The notes below the pieces were generated by a model, which worked only from the letters and a program-made list of their open reading frames with translations, was not told where the DNA came from and searched no databases. A program made the position numbers and the translations under genes. Shown here one piece after another: positions 7,040 through 15,198 of a stretch of 64,000 nt of DNA; within the stretch, counting starts at the first letter, position 1, and every line of letters starts with the position of its first letter. Origin of the DNA: an uncultured Clostridia bacterium (lineage in GTDB: Bacteria; Bacillota; Clostridia; Oscillospirales; Ruminococcaceae); assembly GCA_947625155.1 (NCBI GenBank), contig CANQNG010000006.1:50052-114051 (forward strand), read 5' to 3'.

Positions 7040-8326
7040 TCAGTCCTTGGAAAGCCTGTCCGCAATTTCAATTGCCGAAAAGCGCTCCGTAAAGCTGTCG
7101 TCGAGTTTCACCGTCAGCTTTTCGCCGGACTGCATATTTTTCAGGGCAGCCTCGCCCTGTTCGAGTTCATTGTCGCCGATCACTGCCGTGAAGCGTGCGC
7201 CGATCTTGTCGGCATACTTCATCTGCGCCCGCAGGCTCCTGCCCATGACATCCGTCTGTGCCGCAATGCCCTCTTTCCGGAGTGCTGCCGTCAGTTGCAG
7301 GCAAAGGTCGGCTGCCGCATCGCCCATAGGCACCAGATACAGGTCACACCCCTGCGGCTGTGAAAGCGTCATGCCTTGATTTCTCAGCGTGAGCAGCAGG
7401 CGTTCCAATCCCATCCCGAAACCAAGTGCCGGAGTTTCCGGACCGCCAAGCTGTCCGATCAGCCCGTCATACCTGCCGCCGCCGCAGACCGTTCCCTGTG
7501 CGCCGATGTCGGTCGTCACAAATTCAAAGACAGTCTTGGTGTAGTAATCCAGCCCCCGGACGATCTTCGGGTCAACGGTGTAGTCGATACCCAGCATGGT
7601 GAGGTCAGCTTTCAGCTTCTCGAAGTGTTCGCTGCACGACTCGCAGAGATAGTCTATGATCACCGGTGCATCCCGATTGACCGCCTGACATCCCGGGTCT
7701 TTGCAGTCCAGCAGGCGCATGGGGTTCTTGTTCAGGCGCTCCTGACAGGTCTCGCAGAGTTCTGCCCGGTGCGGTTCAAAATAGGCTTTCAGGGCTGTGT
7801 GATAGGCTTTCCGACAAGTCGGGCAGCCGATAGAATTGATGTGCAGCTGCGTGTTTTTCACGCCGAGGCGCTCTAAAATGCGCCCTGCCAGACTGATGAC
7901 CTCCGCATCTGCCGAGGGCTGCGGCGAACCGATCATTTCCACACCGAACTGGTGAAATTCCCGCAGCCGTCCTGCCTGCGGCTTTTCATGCCGGAAACAG
8001 GACAGTATGTAATACACCCGCAGCGGCAAAGCCTCATTCAGCATGCCATTCTGCAAAATGGCACGTATCGTGCCTGCTGTCCCCTCCGGGCGGAGCGTAA
8101 ATCTGTCATTGCCTGCCACAACGGCATACATTTCCTTCTGTACCACGTCGGTCGTTTCCCCCACGCCCCTTTCAAACAGTTCGGTCTGTTCAAAGGTCGG
8201 GATGCGCATTTCGGAAAACCCGAAAGAGTCCGCCGTCTCCCGCAGCATGCCCTCCAGCACCTGCCAGTCCCGGCTGACGGACGGCAGGATGTCCTCCGTT
8301 CCGTTCGGTCGTCTGAGTAACTCCAT
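7040..8326 (-). CDS. hisS: histidyl-tRNA synthetase
   Basis: A 428-residue class II synthetase. The N-terminus RRPNGTEDILP is the HisS start; motif 2 reads CFRHEKPQAGRLREFHQFG, and the histidine-A motif region RGLDYYTKTVFE is present, followed by the C-terminal anticodon-binding domain. SD AAGGAGG is seven bases before the ATG. A terminator-like hairpin lies immediately upstream of the SD, so expression may be controlled by read-through. It is co-directional and close to aspS. Confidence 0.96.
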   Translation of the reverse strand: MELLRRPNGTEDILPSVSRDWQVLEGMLRETADSFGFSEMRIPTFEQTELFERGVGETTDVVQKEMYAVVAGNDRFTLRPEGTAGTIRAILQNGMLNEALPLRVYYILSCFRHEKPQAGRLREFHQFGVEMIGSPQPSADAEVISLAGRILERLGVKNTQLHINSIGCPTCRKAYHTALKAYFEPHRAELCETCQERLNKNPMRLLDCKDPGCQAVNRDAPVIIDYLCESCSEHFEKLKADLTMLGIDYTVDPKIVRGLDYYTKTVFEFVTTDIGAQGTVCGGGRYDGLIGQLGGPETPALGFGMGLERLLLTLRNQGMTLSQPQGCDLYLVPMGDAAADLCLQLTAALRKEGIAAQTDVMGRSLRAQMKYADKIGARFTAVIGDNELEQGEAALKNMQSGEKLTVKLDDSFTERFSAIEIADRLSKD

Positions 8327-8340
8327 AACTTCCTCCTTAG

Positions 8341-8383
8341 AAAAAAATCTGCTGCACGGCTGCGCTACGCAGCGGACAGCAGA
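8341..8383 (-). terminator. terminator or attenuator between mgsA and hisS
   Basis: Minus strand: stem TCTGCTG/CAGCAGA (8348-8354 with 8377-8383), an inner GCTGCG/CGCAGC stem, then seven T (8341-8347). The hisS SD begins right after the T run. A TATAAT at 8398-8403 lies upstream of the hairpin without a clear -35, so a hisS transcript starting there would carry the terminator in its leader. Confidence 0.75.
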
Positions 8384-8398
8384 CTGTATGCGTTTCTA

Positions 8399-8809
8399 TT
8401 ATAATGCAGGATTGCCGATCTCACGCCAATCCAGATCGCCCCGCTCCAATGCCATGATCAATGCCTCAGCGGTCGCAATATTCGTTGCCACCGGAACATT
8501 GTGTACATCACACAGGCGGAGAAGCGTCATATCGTTTGCTTCTGCGGCAGCCGACTTCGTGGCGTTGGGGTCACGGAAAAACAATAATACGTCAATTTCA
8601 TTGCAGCAGATCCTTGCAGCGATCTGTTCGCCGCCGCCCTGCGGACCGCTGAAATATTTCTGGATCGGCAGTCCTGTTGCTTCGCCCACGACCTTGCCGG
8701 TCGTTCCTGTTGCACAGAGCGTATACCTTGAAAGTATCCCGCAATAAGCAATACAGAACTGTACCATCAGCTCTTTTTTGGCATCATGTGCGATCAAGGC
8801 AATTGTCAT
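8399..8809 (-). CDS. mgsA: methylglyoxal synthase
   Basis: A 136-residue enzyme converting dihydroxyacetone phosphate to methylglyoxal and phosphate, a bypass of lower glycolysis. Diagnostic segments are MTIALIAHDAKKELMVQF at the N-terminus, TGTTGKV, SGPQGGGEQIAARI with the phosphate-binding loop, and DVLLFFRDP containing the catalytic aspartate region. It follows minD by 45 bases, as in other clostridial min/mre clusters where mgsA is the last gene. Confidence 0.95.
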   Translation of the reverse strand: MTIALIAHDAKKELMVQFCIAYCGILSRYTLCATGTTGKVVGEATGLPIQKYFSGPQGGGEQIAARICCNEIDVLLFFRDPNATKSAAAEANDMTLLRLCDVHNVPVATNIATAEALIMALERGDLDWREIGNPAL

Positions 8810-8854
8810 AATATCATTCCCTTCCTCCGCCGCAAGGCGCTTCTATTCTTACTA

Positions 8855-9598
8855 TTATTTAATGACCAGCGGAATGTTGTCGCCACTCAGTCTCTTGGAA
8901 ATGGCATCAAATGCCGCAAGGCTCGGTGCATTCGGCGGCAGGGGCGTACCCTTGCCGGTGGATTCCTTCAGCGTGAAATCCTCCGGGATCACACCCAGCA
9001 GCTGGATGCCGACCGCATCGATGATCTGGTCAAGGTTATCGATCATGTGGGTCTGGATGTCCTTCTTGCTCAATTTGTTGACGAGCAGTCTCTGGCGCTT
9101 GTTGCCGCGCTTGTAGAACTCATCCGACATCATCGTAGCGTCCCGGATGCAGATCGGGTCGGGCGTTGTAACGACAAGGATCAGGTTTGCCTGCTCCACA
9201 ATATCAAATACATGGGAATTGATACCAGCACCGGTATCAATGATGATCCAGTCAAAATATTTGCGGATACGGCGGCAAATGTCCACGATCTCTTCTGCTG
9301 TGACCGTCATAAAGGGGTCTTTCGGGGCGCAGAGGATGTTGAGATTGCTCGCCGTGGGCACAGTCGCAACAGCATCGAGGATCTCCTTCTTGCCCTTGAG
9401 CACATCGCCGAGATCATACTTCACCTTGCCGGACATGCCGAACATGATGTCCAGACAGCGCAGACCAAAGTCCAGCTCTATGATGAGCGTGCGGTTGCCC
9501 TGCTTGGCAAGGGTATAGCCAAGCCCGTAGCAGATAGAGGACTTGCCGGTGCCACCCTTACCGGAAGTGACCGCAATGAGTTTTGGATTATTAACCAT
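8855..9598 (-). CDS. minD: MinD-like ParA-family ATPase
   Basis: A 247-residue deviant Walker ATPase: SGKGGTGKSS at residues 12-21, DFGLRCLDIMFG (A' motif) and DWIIIDTGAG (Walker B). The position after mreBCD/mrdA and the RLLVNKLS and GVIPED segments point to MinD, which directs division-site placement from the membrane. MinC and MinE are not encoded nearby, and the C-terminus (AISKRLSGDNIPLVIK) does not show the usual basic amphipathic membrane helix clearly. I chose ATG 9598 because AAGGAG lies nine bases upstream; the in-frame start at 9616 overlaps that SD. Own promoter at 9753-9780. Confidence 0.8.
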   Translation of the reverse strand: MVNNPKLIAVTSGKGGTGKSSICYGLGYTLAKQGNRTLIIELDFGLRCLDIMFGMSGKVKYDLGDVLKGKKEILDAVATVPTASNLNILCAPKDPFMTVTAEEIVDICRRIRKYFDWIIIDTGAGINSHVFDIVEQANLILVVTTPDPICIRDATMMSDEFYKRGNKRQRLLVNKLSKKDIQTHMIDNLDQIIDAVGIQLLGVIPEDFTLKESTGKGTPLPPNAPSLAAFDAISKRLSGDNIPLVIK

Positions 9599-9752
9599 GT
9601 ATATTCTCCTTTCCAAGCTATCGCAAAAAGATCCCCCGGTCCATCCTTGTATATCGCAGCACCCCTATGATACAACAGAGAGAAGAACGGTTTCCCTGCC
9701 GTTTTCTGCTGCTGTTGTTGTACTTCAGAAATGCATCACATACCTACTTATA

Positions 9753-9780
9753 ATTATACCACAAATCTACGTTTTGTCAA
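9753..9780 (-). promoter_or_regulatory. promoter of minD-mgsA
   Basis: Minus-strand TTGACA (9775-9780), 16-base spacer, TATAAT (9753-9758). It leaves a leader of about 150 bases before minD in which I see only a weak AACGG/CCGTT hairpin. The remaining AT-rich 80 bases up to mrdA hold nothing I can name. Confidence 0.78.
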
Positions 9781-9868
9781 ATTGATTAGGGGGAAAAAAC
9801 ATAAAATTGTGAAAACTATTGCAATTAAACGTATAAATCTTATGAAATATCACGGATCCACTCCGGTT

Positions 9869-11857
9869 TTACATAGCCCCGTACACATCCTCGTACAATT
9901 TGAGGATAGAGCGTATCATATATTTGGAGTATTCACCGCCCTCGATGACCCCTGCGAAAGCGATCTTCGGGTCATCTGTCGGTGCGTAGCCGAGGAACAC
10001 AGAGTCCTGCACACGGCTGGAAAACTGCGGCGTACCGGTCTTGATGGCAACGGAATACCCTAGATCCGTCAGGGAGTATTTCTTGGGGAAGCCGTTGCCG
10101 GATGCCTGTATCATACCGGACTCCACAAATTGGTAGACATCCTCGCTCTTCACATCGATCTGAGCCGCAACAGTCGGCTTTGTCTTGCTGATGCAGTGTT
10201 CCATGTTGTAGTCCCAGATGCTGTCCACCAGATACGGCTGGTAGCGAACGCCCTCGTTGGCAATGGTATTTGCCACGCAGGCAAGCTGGAGCGGTGAGAC
10301 CATCGTTTCGCCGTTGCCGATACCTGCCTGTAGGACCTGTCCTACCGTCCACGGCATGCCCAATTCCCGGTATTTCTCCTGCGAAGCCATGTAGCCCTCT
10401 GCATCGGTCGTTTCAATGCCCGTATGCTGCCCGATACCGTAGAGGGCTGCATATTTCGTCAAATTGTCGATGCCCAGCTGCCTTGCCAGCTCGTAGAAGA
10501 ACGAGTTGCAGGACACCCGCAGCGCTGGGGCGACCGCAATATAGCCGTGATCGCCCGTGCAGTGGTAGTTGATGTCTTTGTAGTGATAGATGCCCTTGTT
10601 GCAGAGGAACGAAGTCGTTCCGGTGATGATGCCTTCATTCAGTCCGGCAGTCGCCGTGATCGTCTTGAACGTCGAACCCGGGCGGTACTGCCCCATTGTC
10701 GCCCGGTTGAACAGGGGGTTGCCCTCATTGGCGATCAGTTCGTCATACTGCTCGGCATACGTTGTCAGGTCGTAGGTCGGGGCAGTCACCTCACCTAAGA
10801 TCGCCCCTGTCTTGGCATCGAGGACGACGATCGCCCCCGCATCGCCCCGCAGCCTGCTGCTAGATCCGCCGAGACTGTGGAAATTGGCAATGAAATTGTC
10901 TAAAATATCCTGCAAGCCCCGCTGAAATTCGCTGTTGACCGTCAGCTTGACAGTATGCCCGGCATCGACCGGTTCTGTGATCTCATCCGAAACTGCCATG
11001 CCGTCCTCAAAGGTGATCGTCCGCACGCCGTCCGTCCCCTGCAGCTCGTCCTCCATTGCCTTTTCAATGCCGCTGATACCGACAATGGCATCCAGTTCAT
11101 AGCCTTTTTCCAGATATTCTTCCGCATTTTCAGCAAAAATAGGACCGGTCGTCCCGATCTCGTGCGGGATCACATCGCCGACTAAGATCTTCCGCTCGGC
11201 GGTCTGTTCGATAGACACGCCCTGCAATTGCAGGCACAGCCCGGATATTTTCAGGACCGTCCGTTCCGAAAGCCCCCGTGCCAGCTCAAATTTATTCGAG
11301 ATCGAAAAATCATCATCCAGCATCGTGAACCGGATCCCGGCGATCATCCGCCGCTGCGGTTCTGTATAGCTGTCCGAGATCCCATAGCTCTCACAAAGTA
11401 CATCCATGCAGTTTTCAGCGGTCGCATAGGCATTCACCCCGATCTCCCGCTTGATGGCATCGATCTCCGACTGTTCCGCATCGGGCAGGAACGTGTAGGG
11501 ATATGTCCGGGATATCGGCAGTGTGTCCGTCCATGCCGTGCTGTCCTGCTCCAGAATTTCAGCGAGCTGTAATAAAATGGCATTGCTCTGTGCATTGTCT
11601 GACGGAAAGCTGCTCTCGTCAATGACGACCGCATAGCTGACCGTGTTGCCGACCAGTGTCTCCCCGTTGGCATCTACGATCTCCCCACGGGTAGCGGAAA
11701 TTTTCTGGGTGTACGTCGTGGTGATGACCTCATGCTTGGTATAAGCGCCCGGATCCACGACCTGCACTTTCATCAGCCGCAGCACACACAGGCTGGTACT
11801 TGCCAGCACCAGCAGCACCGCAAGGGCAGTCTTGAGATACTCTGAAACCGAATGCAT
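9869..11857 (-). CDS. mrdA: penicillin-binding protein 2 (elongasome transpeptidase)
   Basis: A 662-residue class B PBP. N-terminal cytoplasmic stub and membrane anchor (residues about 8-28), a pedestal with RGEIVDANGETL (58-69), and a transpeptidase domain with SxxK at S395-K398 (PGSTFK), SCN at 449-451 and KTGT at 606-609. Cross-links peptidoglycan during side-wall growth together with RodA and MreBCD; rodA is not in the window. I prefer ATG 11857, which has AGGAG five bases upstream, over the GTG at 11872 that overlaps the mreD stop. Confidence 0.93.
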   Translation of the reverse strand: MHSVSEYLKTALAVLLVLASTSLCVLRLMKVQVVDPGAYTKHEVITTTYTQKISATRGEIVDANGETLVGNTVSYAVVIDESSFPSDNAQSNAILLQLAEILEQDSTAWTDTLPISRTYPYTFLPDAEQSEIDAIKREIGVNAYATAENCMDVLCESYGISDSYTEPQRRMIAGIRFTMLDDDFSISNKFELARGLSERTVLKISGLCLQLQGVSIEQTAERKILVGDVIPHEIGTTGPIFAENAEEYLEKGYELDAIVGISGIEKAMEDELQGTDGVRTITFEDGMAVSDEITEPVDAGHTVKLTVNSEFQRGLQDILDNFIANFHSLGGSSSRLRGDAGAIVVLDAKTGAILGEVTAPTYDLTTYAEQYDELIANEGNPLFNRATMGQYRPGSTFKTITATAGLNEGIITGTTSFLCNKGIYHYKDINYHCTGDHGYIAVAPALRVSCNSFFYELARQLGIDNLTKYAALYGIGQHTGIETTDAEGYMASQEKYRELGMPWTVGQVLQAGIGNGETMVSPLQLACVANTIANEGVRYQPYLVDSIWDYNMEHCISKTKPTVAAQIDVKSEDVYQFVESGMIQASGNGFPKKYSLTDLGYSVAIKTGTPQFSSRVQDSVFLGYAPTDDPKIAFAGVIEGGEYSKYMIRSILKLYEDVYGAM

Positions 11858-11868
11858 TGCTTCTCCTC

Positions 11869-12420
11869 TCACGAATTCCGGATGATCGTCTTTTCCAGCT
11901 CAAAGTTCCGCCGGCTGCCGCAGGCAGTACAGAGCTTTTTCACGATAAAATACAGCGGTATCGCCGAAAGCACTGTCAAAATGCCGCTCGGCAGGATGAT
12001 CCTCGTATAGACCAGCATCACATCATCATGTCCCCAGATCGCATAGTAGAACAGGAAATCCAGATACCCCTGCACCGTTGCACAGACTGCCGTCAGCAGC
12101 AGCATATTCAGCAGCTTTTCCCGCAGATAATAGCTGTACAGCAGCGAAACTGCCACACAGCAGATCACCAGCCAGACAGCATTGTACCCCAGCAGCTTGC
12201 CGCACGCAATGTCCAGCAGCAGTCCGCTGATCATGCCGACTGCCGTTGCCTGCAATTCTCCCGTATGCGAGGAAATGCACAGTGCCAGCGGGATCAGCAG
12301 CAGCGGCTTGACAAAGCTGCCGGACGTTTCCGCCAGAAAGCTAATAAAGATCATCACCGCAAACACCAGCCACTGCACCGTTTGCAGCAGCCAGTAACGG
12401 CGGGTCTCCGAACGGTTCAT
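11869..12420 (-). CDS. mreD: rod-shape protein MreD
   Basis: A 183-residue membrane protein with about five or six hydrophobic segments starting MNRSETRRYWLLQTVQWLVF. Sequence is divergent, as usual for MreD, but position between mreC and mrdA and the YLDFLFYYAIWG and IPLYFIVKKL segments fit. It overlaps mreC by four bases (ATGA). Part of the elongasome membrane complex. Confidence 0.85.
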   Translation of the reverse strand: MNRSETRRYWLLQTVQWLVFAVMIFISFLAETSGSFVKPLLLIPLALCISSHTGELQATAVGMISGLLLDIACGKLLGYNAVWLVICCVAVSLLYSYYLREKLLNMLLLTAVCATVQGYLDFLFYYAIWGHDDVMLVYTRIILPSGILTVLSAIPLYFIVKKLCTACGSRRNFELEKTIIRNS

Positions 12421-13268
12421 CTGCTCTCCTCTTTTCCCTCATGATCGGTGATCGCCATCACCATGTCCAGATGTGCCAGATCTGCTGCCGGCTCAATGAC
12501 CGCATAGGCAGTCAGCCCGGTCTCGTCCATGCCGACCTCCTGCACATAGCCGACCGTATAGCCTTTCGGGAACAAACCATTCTCGCCGGATGTCACGATC
12601 GCCTTGTTTTCGGAAAGGATAGTGTCCTTGTCCAGATATTGCAGCCGGCATTTTCCCTCCATGGCAAGCGCCACGCTGCCCGTCAGTACGCCCTGATCTT
12701 TGGTCGTGCTGCAATAGACGGCAACTGACAACTCCGGGGAAAGGATCGTCGTCACCGTTGCCGTATCTGTTCCGATCTCCGTAATGACCCCGATCAGCCC
12801 CTCTGCATTCACGATCGGCTGATAGAGCGCCAGACCGTCTGCCGTGCCGGCATCGATCATAAACGCACCAAAAGGGTCATTGGCAAGATAGCCGATGACC
12901 TCACAGGGGGCGGAGTAGGTGATCTCCTTATGCTGCTCCAGAATACCCGTGTACGCCTCCATGCGTTCCAGTTCCGCCTCCAAGACTTCCTGATCGGCGA
13001 GCTGCTGCTGCAGTTCGTTGATCTCGGAGCGCAGGGCACGATTCTGTTCGTAGTTCTCCCGGGCATTGCTGTACACTTCGAGAATGTACTCCACACGGGA
13101 AGAAATGGCATTGGATGCCCGCTGGAACGGTGCTGCAATGCTCCTGAACACGCCAACCGTGCTGATCGTATAGCCGCCCATGGTCAGCGCATAGATCATC
13201 ACCCCCACCAACAGTGCTAAAATGCACACGATGATGCGAAATTTGGCGCTTTTCAAAAAATTGCCCAT
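12417..13268 (-). CDS. mreC: rod-shape protein MreC
   Basis: A 283-residue protein with one N-terminal membrane helix (about 10-30), a coiled coil (about 60-105, rich in E, Q, L and R), and the two beta-barrel domains that begin near PCEVIGYLANDPFGAFMIDAG. The GxxGPVG-like stretch EGLIGVITEIG is present. MreC scaffolds PBP2 outside the membrane. Lies between mreB and mreD in one transcript. Confidence 0.92.
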   Translation of the reverse strand: MGNFLKSAKFRIIVCILALLVGVMIYALTMGGYTISTVGVFRSIAAPFQRASNAISSRVEYILEVYSNARENYEQNRALRSEINELQQQLADQEVLEAELERMEAYTGILEQHKEITYSAPCEVIGYLANDPFGAFMIDAGTADGLALYQPIVNAEGLIGVITEIGTDTATVTTILSPELSVAVYCSTTKDQGVLTGSVALAMEGKCRLQYLDKDTILSENKAIVTSGENGLFPKGYTVGYVQEVGMDETGLTAYAVIEPAADLAHLDMVMAITDHEGKEESR

Positions 13269-13298
13269 GCCTCTCCCTCCTTTCCCGTGCGGAACGGG

Positions 13299-14324
13299 TC
13301 ATTTTTCATAGTATTTCAGGTATTCGACCAGTGTATCTTGGTATTTGTCCATGTTCTCCATGACTTTCCCTGCGCCCTCTGCCACGCAGTCAAGGGGAAA
13401 TTCGGCAATATAGACAGGCATGCCGGTCTCCCGGTTGATGAGTTTGTCCAGTCCCCGCAGCAGCGCACCGCCGCCCGCAAGGGTGATGCCCTGATCAATG
13501 ATGTCCGCTGCCAGTTCCGGCGGTGTCTCTTCCAGTGTGGTCTTGATGGCATCCACGATCCGGGACAGCGGTTCGGACATGGCATCCCGCACCTCCATGG
13601 AAGTAATGGTCACATTTTCGGGCAGCCCGTTCAGCAGGTTTCTGCCCTTGATCTCCATTTTTTCCTCAGTCTCTCCCGGAAATGCCGAACCGATCGTCAG
13701 CTTGATCTCCTCCGCCGAACGCTCCCCGATCAGCAGGCTGTATTTCTTCTTGATATAGTTCATGATCGCCGTATCAAAGGCATCCCCCGCACAGCGCACC
13801 GAATGGGAAATAACAGTTCCGCCTAGTGACACCACAGCGACTTCACTCGTGCCGCCGCCGATGTCCACGATCATGCTCCCCGTGGGTTCGGTGGTAGGCA
13901 GCCCTGCACCGATCGCAGCCGCCATCGGTTCCTCGACAATGAACACCGGATGCCGTGCGCCTGCCTTTTCCGCAGCCGCACGGACGGCATTGCGCTCGAC
14001 AGGTGTCACGCCGGACGGGATGCAGATCGTGACCCGTGCCTTTGTGAAGATACGCCCCTTGAGCGCCTTGTGGATAAATTCCTGCAGCATCGTGATCGTC
14101 AGGTCAAAGTCGGCGATCACGCCCTCTTTCAGCGGACGGACGGCAATGATCGAACCGGGCGTTCTGCCGATGACCTGCTTTGCCTCCTTGCCGACGTAAC
14201 GGGCTTTTTCGGTCCGTGTATTGACGGCGACAACGGACGGTTCCCGCAGCACGATGCCCTTGCCCCGCATATACACAAGTGTATTCGCAGTACCGAGGTC
14301 GATACCAATATCCTTTGTAAACAT
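13299..14324 (-). CDS. mreB: rod-shape actin MreB
   Basis: A 341-residue bacterial actin: phosphate 1 motif DIGIDLGTANTLVY at the start, phosphate 2 MIVDIGGGTSEVAV, and adenosine motif GITLAGGGALLRGLD near the C-terminus. Length is standard. It forms membrane-bound filaments that organise lateral wall synthesis. It begins the mreBCD-mrdA block behind its own promoter. Confidence 0.97.
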   Translation of the reverse strand: MFTKDIGIDLGTANTLVYMRGKGIVLREPSVVAVNTRTEKARYVGKEAKQVIGRTPGSIIAVRPLKEGVIADFDLTITMLQEFIHKALKGRIFTKARVTICIPSGVTPVERNAVRAAAEKAGARHPVFIVEEPMAAAIGAGLPTTEPTGSMIVDIGGGTSEVAVVSLGGTVISHSVRCAGDAFDTAIMNYIKKKYSLLIGERSAEEIKLTIGSAFPGETEEKMEIKGRNLLNGLPENVTITSMEVRDAMSEPLSRIVDAIKTTLEETPPELAADIIDQGITLAGGGALLRGLDKLINRETGMPVYIAEFPLDCVAEGAGKVMENMDKYQDTLVEYLKYYEK

Positions 14325-14369
14325 GCTCTCGCTCCTTTTCTTCTGTGCAGCATAACTCTGCTTTCTACT

Positions 14370-14398
14370 ATTATACCATGATTTCCGGCGGGAAACAA
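14370..14398 (-). promoter_or_regulatory. promoter of mreBCD-mrdA
   Basis: Minus-strand TTGTTT (14393-14398), 17-base spacer, TATAAT (14370-14375), 46 bases before the mreB start. The -35 box is weak. Confidence 0.55.
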
Positions 14399-14464
14399 GT
14401 TTTTTTCGGAATTTTTATGTATACCATGAAATTCCGTCAAAGCACCTGCAAAATTACGGCAAGA

Positions 14465-14725
14465 TCAGCTAAAGATCAGCTTTGCCAGCTTCGGGTAGCC
14501 GATCAGCGCTGCGAGCAGCAGTACCACCTCCGCAATACAGACCCTGACCTGTATGCCGAACGTCAGCACGATCAGATGCAGATCCAGTTCTGTCGTAGAG
14601 ATCCCGATCTCGTAACCTTTGCCAAGCCATTCCATGCCTGCCACACCAAGCGAAAGCTCTCCGATCAGGTTGCCGATGAACACGGCGATCATGACCAGTG
14701 CGAACATGAGCAGTCCTTTTTTCAT
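14465..14725 (-). CDS. small membrane protein, DUF4321 family
   Basis: An 86-residue protein with two hydrophobic helices: GLLMFALVMIAVFIGNLIGELS near the start and an LTFGIQVRVCIAEVVLLLAAL segment near the end. The GxxxG(E)L pattern, the TLDL-like TELDLHLIVLTFGI core and the site next to mreB fit DUF4321. Function unknown; the recurring link to mreB suggests a role in the envelope. SD GGAGATC lies before the ATG. Confidence 0.72.
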   Translation of the reverse strand: MKKGLLMFALVMIAVFIGNLIGELSLGVAGMEWLGKGYEIGISTTELDLHLIVLTFGIQVRVCIAEVVLLLAALIGYPKLAKLIFS

Positions 14726-14760
14726 GTTGATCTCCTCTTTTCTTTTGTTCTGTCAGGGCA

Positions 14761-15198
14761 TCAGACACCGCTTGACCCGAAACCGCCTGCACCCCGTTCT
14801 GTTGCATCCACACGATCAGTCTCCATCATTTCCGGGAACAGCACTGGCACGACCACAAGCTGTGCCACACGCATACCATGTTCCACGGTGAACGGCTCTG
14901 CACTGATGTTGTGCAGCGGAACGTGCCATTCTCCCCGGTAGTCGCTGTCCACCACCCCGACCGCATTCGCCAGCGTGATGCCCTTCTTCGAGGCAAGCCC
15001 CGAACGGGGGAAGATCAGGAGCGCCACATCCGTTTCTGTCGGCTGACAGGTCAGCCCCAGCGGTATCATGACCGTTTCACCCGGCTGGATCGTCACCGGC
15101 GCATCCAGACAGGCGCACAGATCAGCGCCTGCGCTCTGCGGTGTCGCCCGTACCGGAAGTACCGCATTTTTCCGCAGTTTCTGAAACAGCAATTTCAT
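14761..15198 (-). CDS. dut: dUTP diphosphatase
   Basis: A 145-residue trimeric dUTPase with all five motifs: AGADLCA, RSGLASKKGI, GVVDSDYRGE, MRVAQLVV and the C-terminal RGAGGFGSSG. Hydrolyses dUTP to dUMP, keeping uracil out of DNA and feeding dTMP synthesis. Its ATG overlaps the stop of the preceding U32 gene (ATGA). Confidence 0.95.
   Translation of the reverse strand: MKLLFQKLRKNAVLPVRATPQSAGADLCACLDAPVTIQPGETVMIPLGLTCQPTETDVALLIFPRSGLASKKGITLANAVGVVDSDYRGEWHVPLHNISAEPFTVEHGMRVAQLVVVPVLFPEMMETDRVDATERGAGGFGSSGV

Noticed and set aside
8327..8403. T-box in front of hisS
   Set aside because: The leader is only about 70 bases and lacks the specifier loop and the AGGGTGGNACCGCG T-box sequence.
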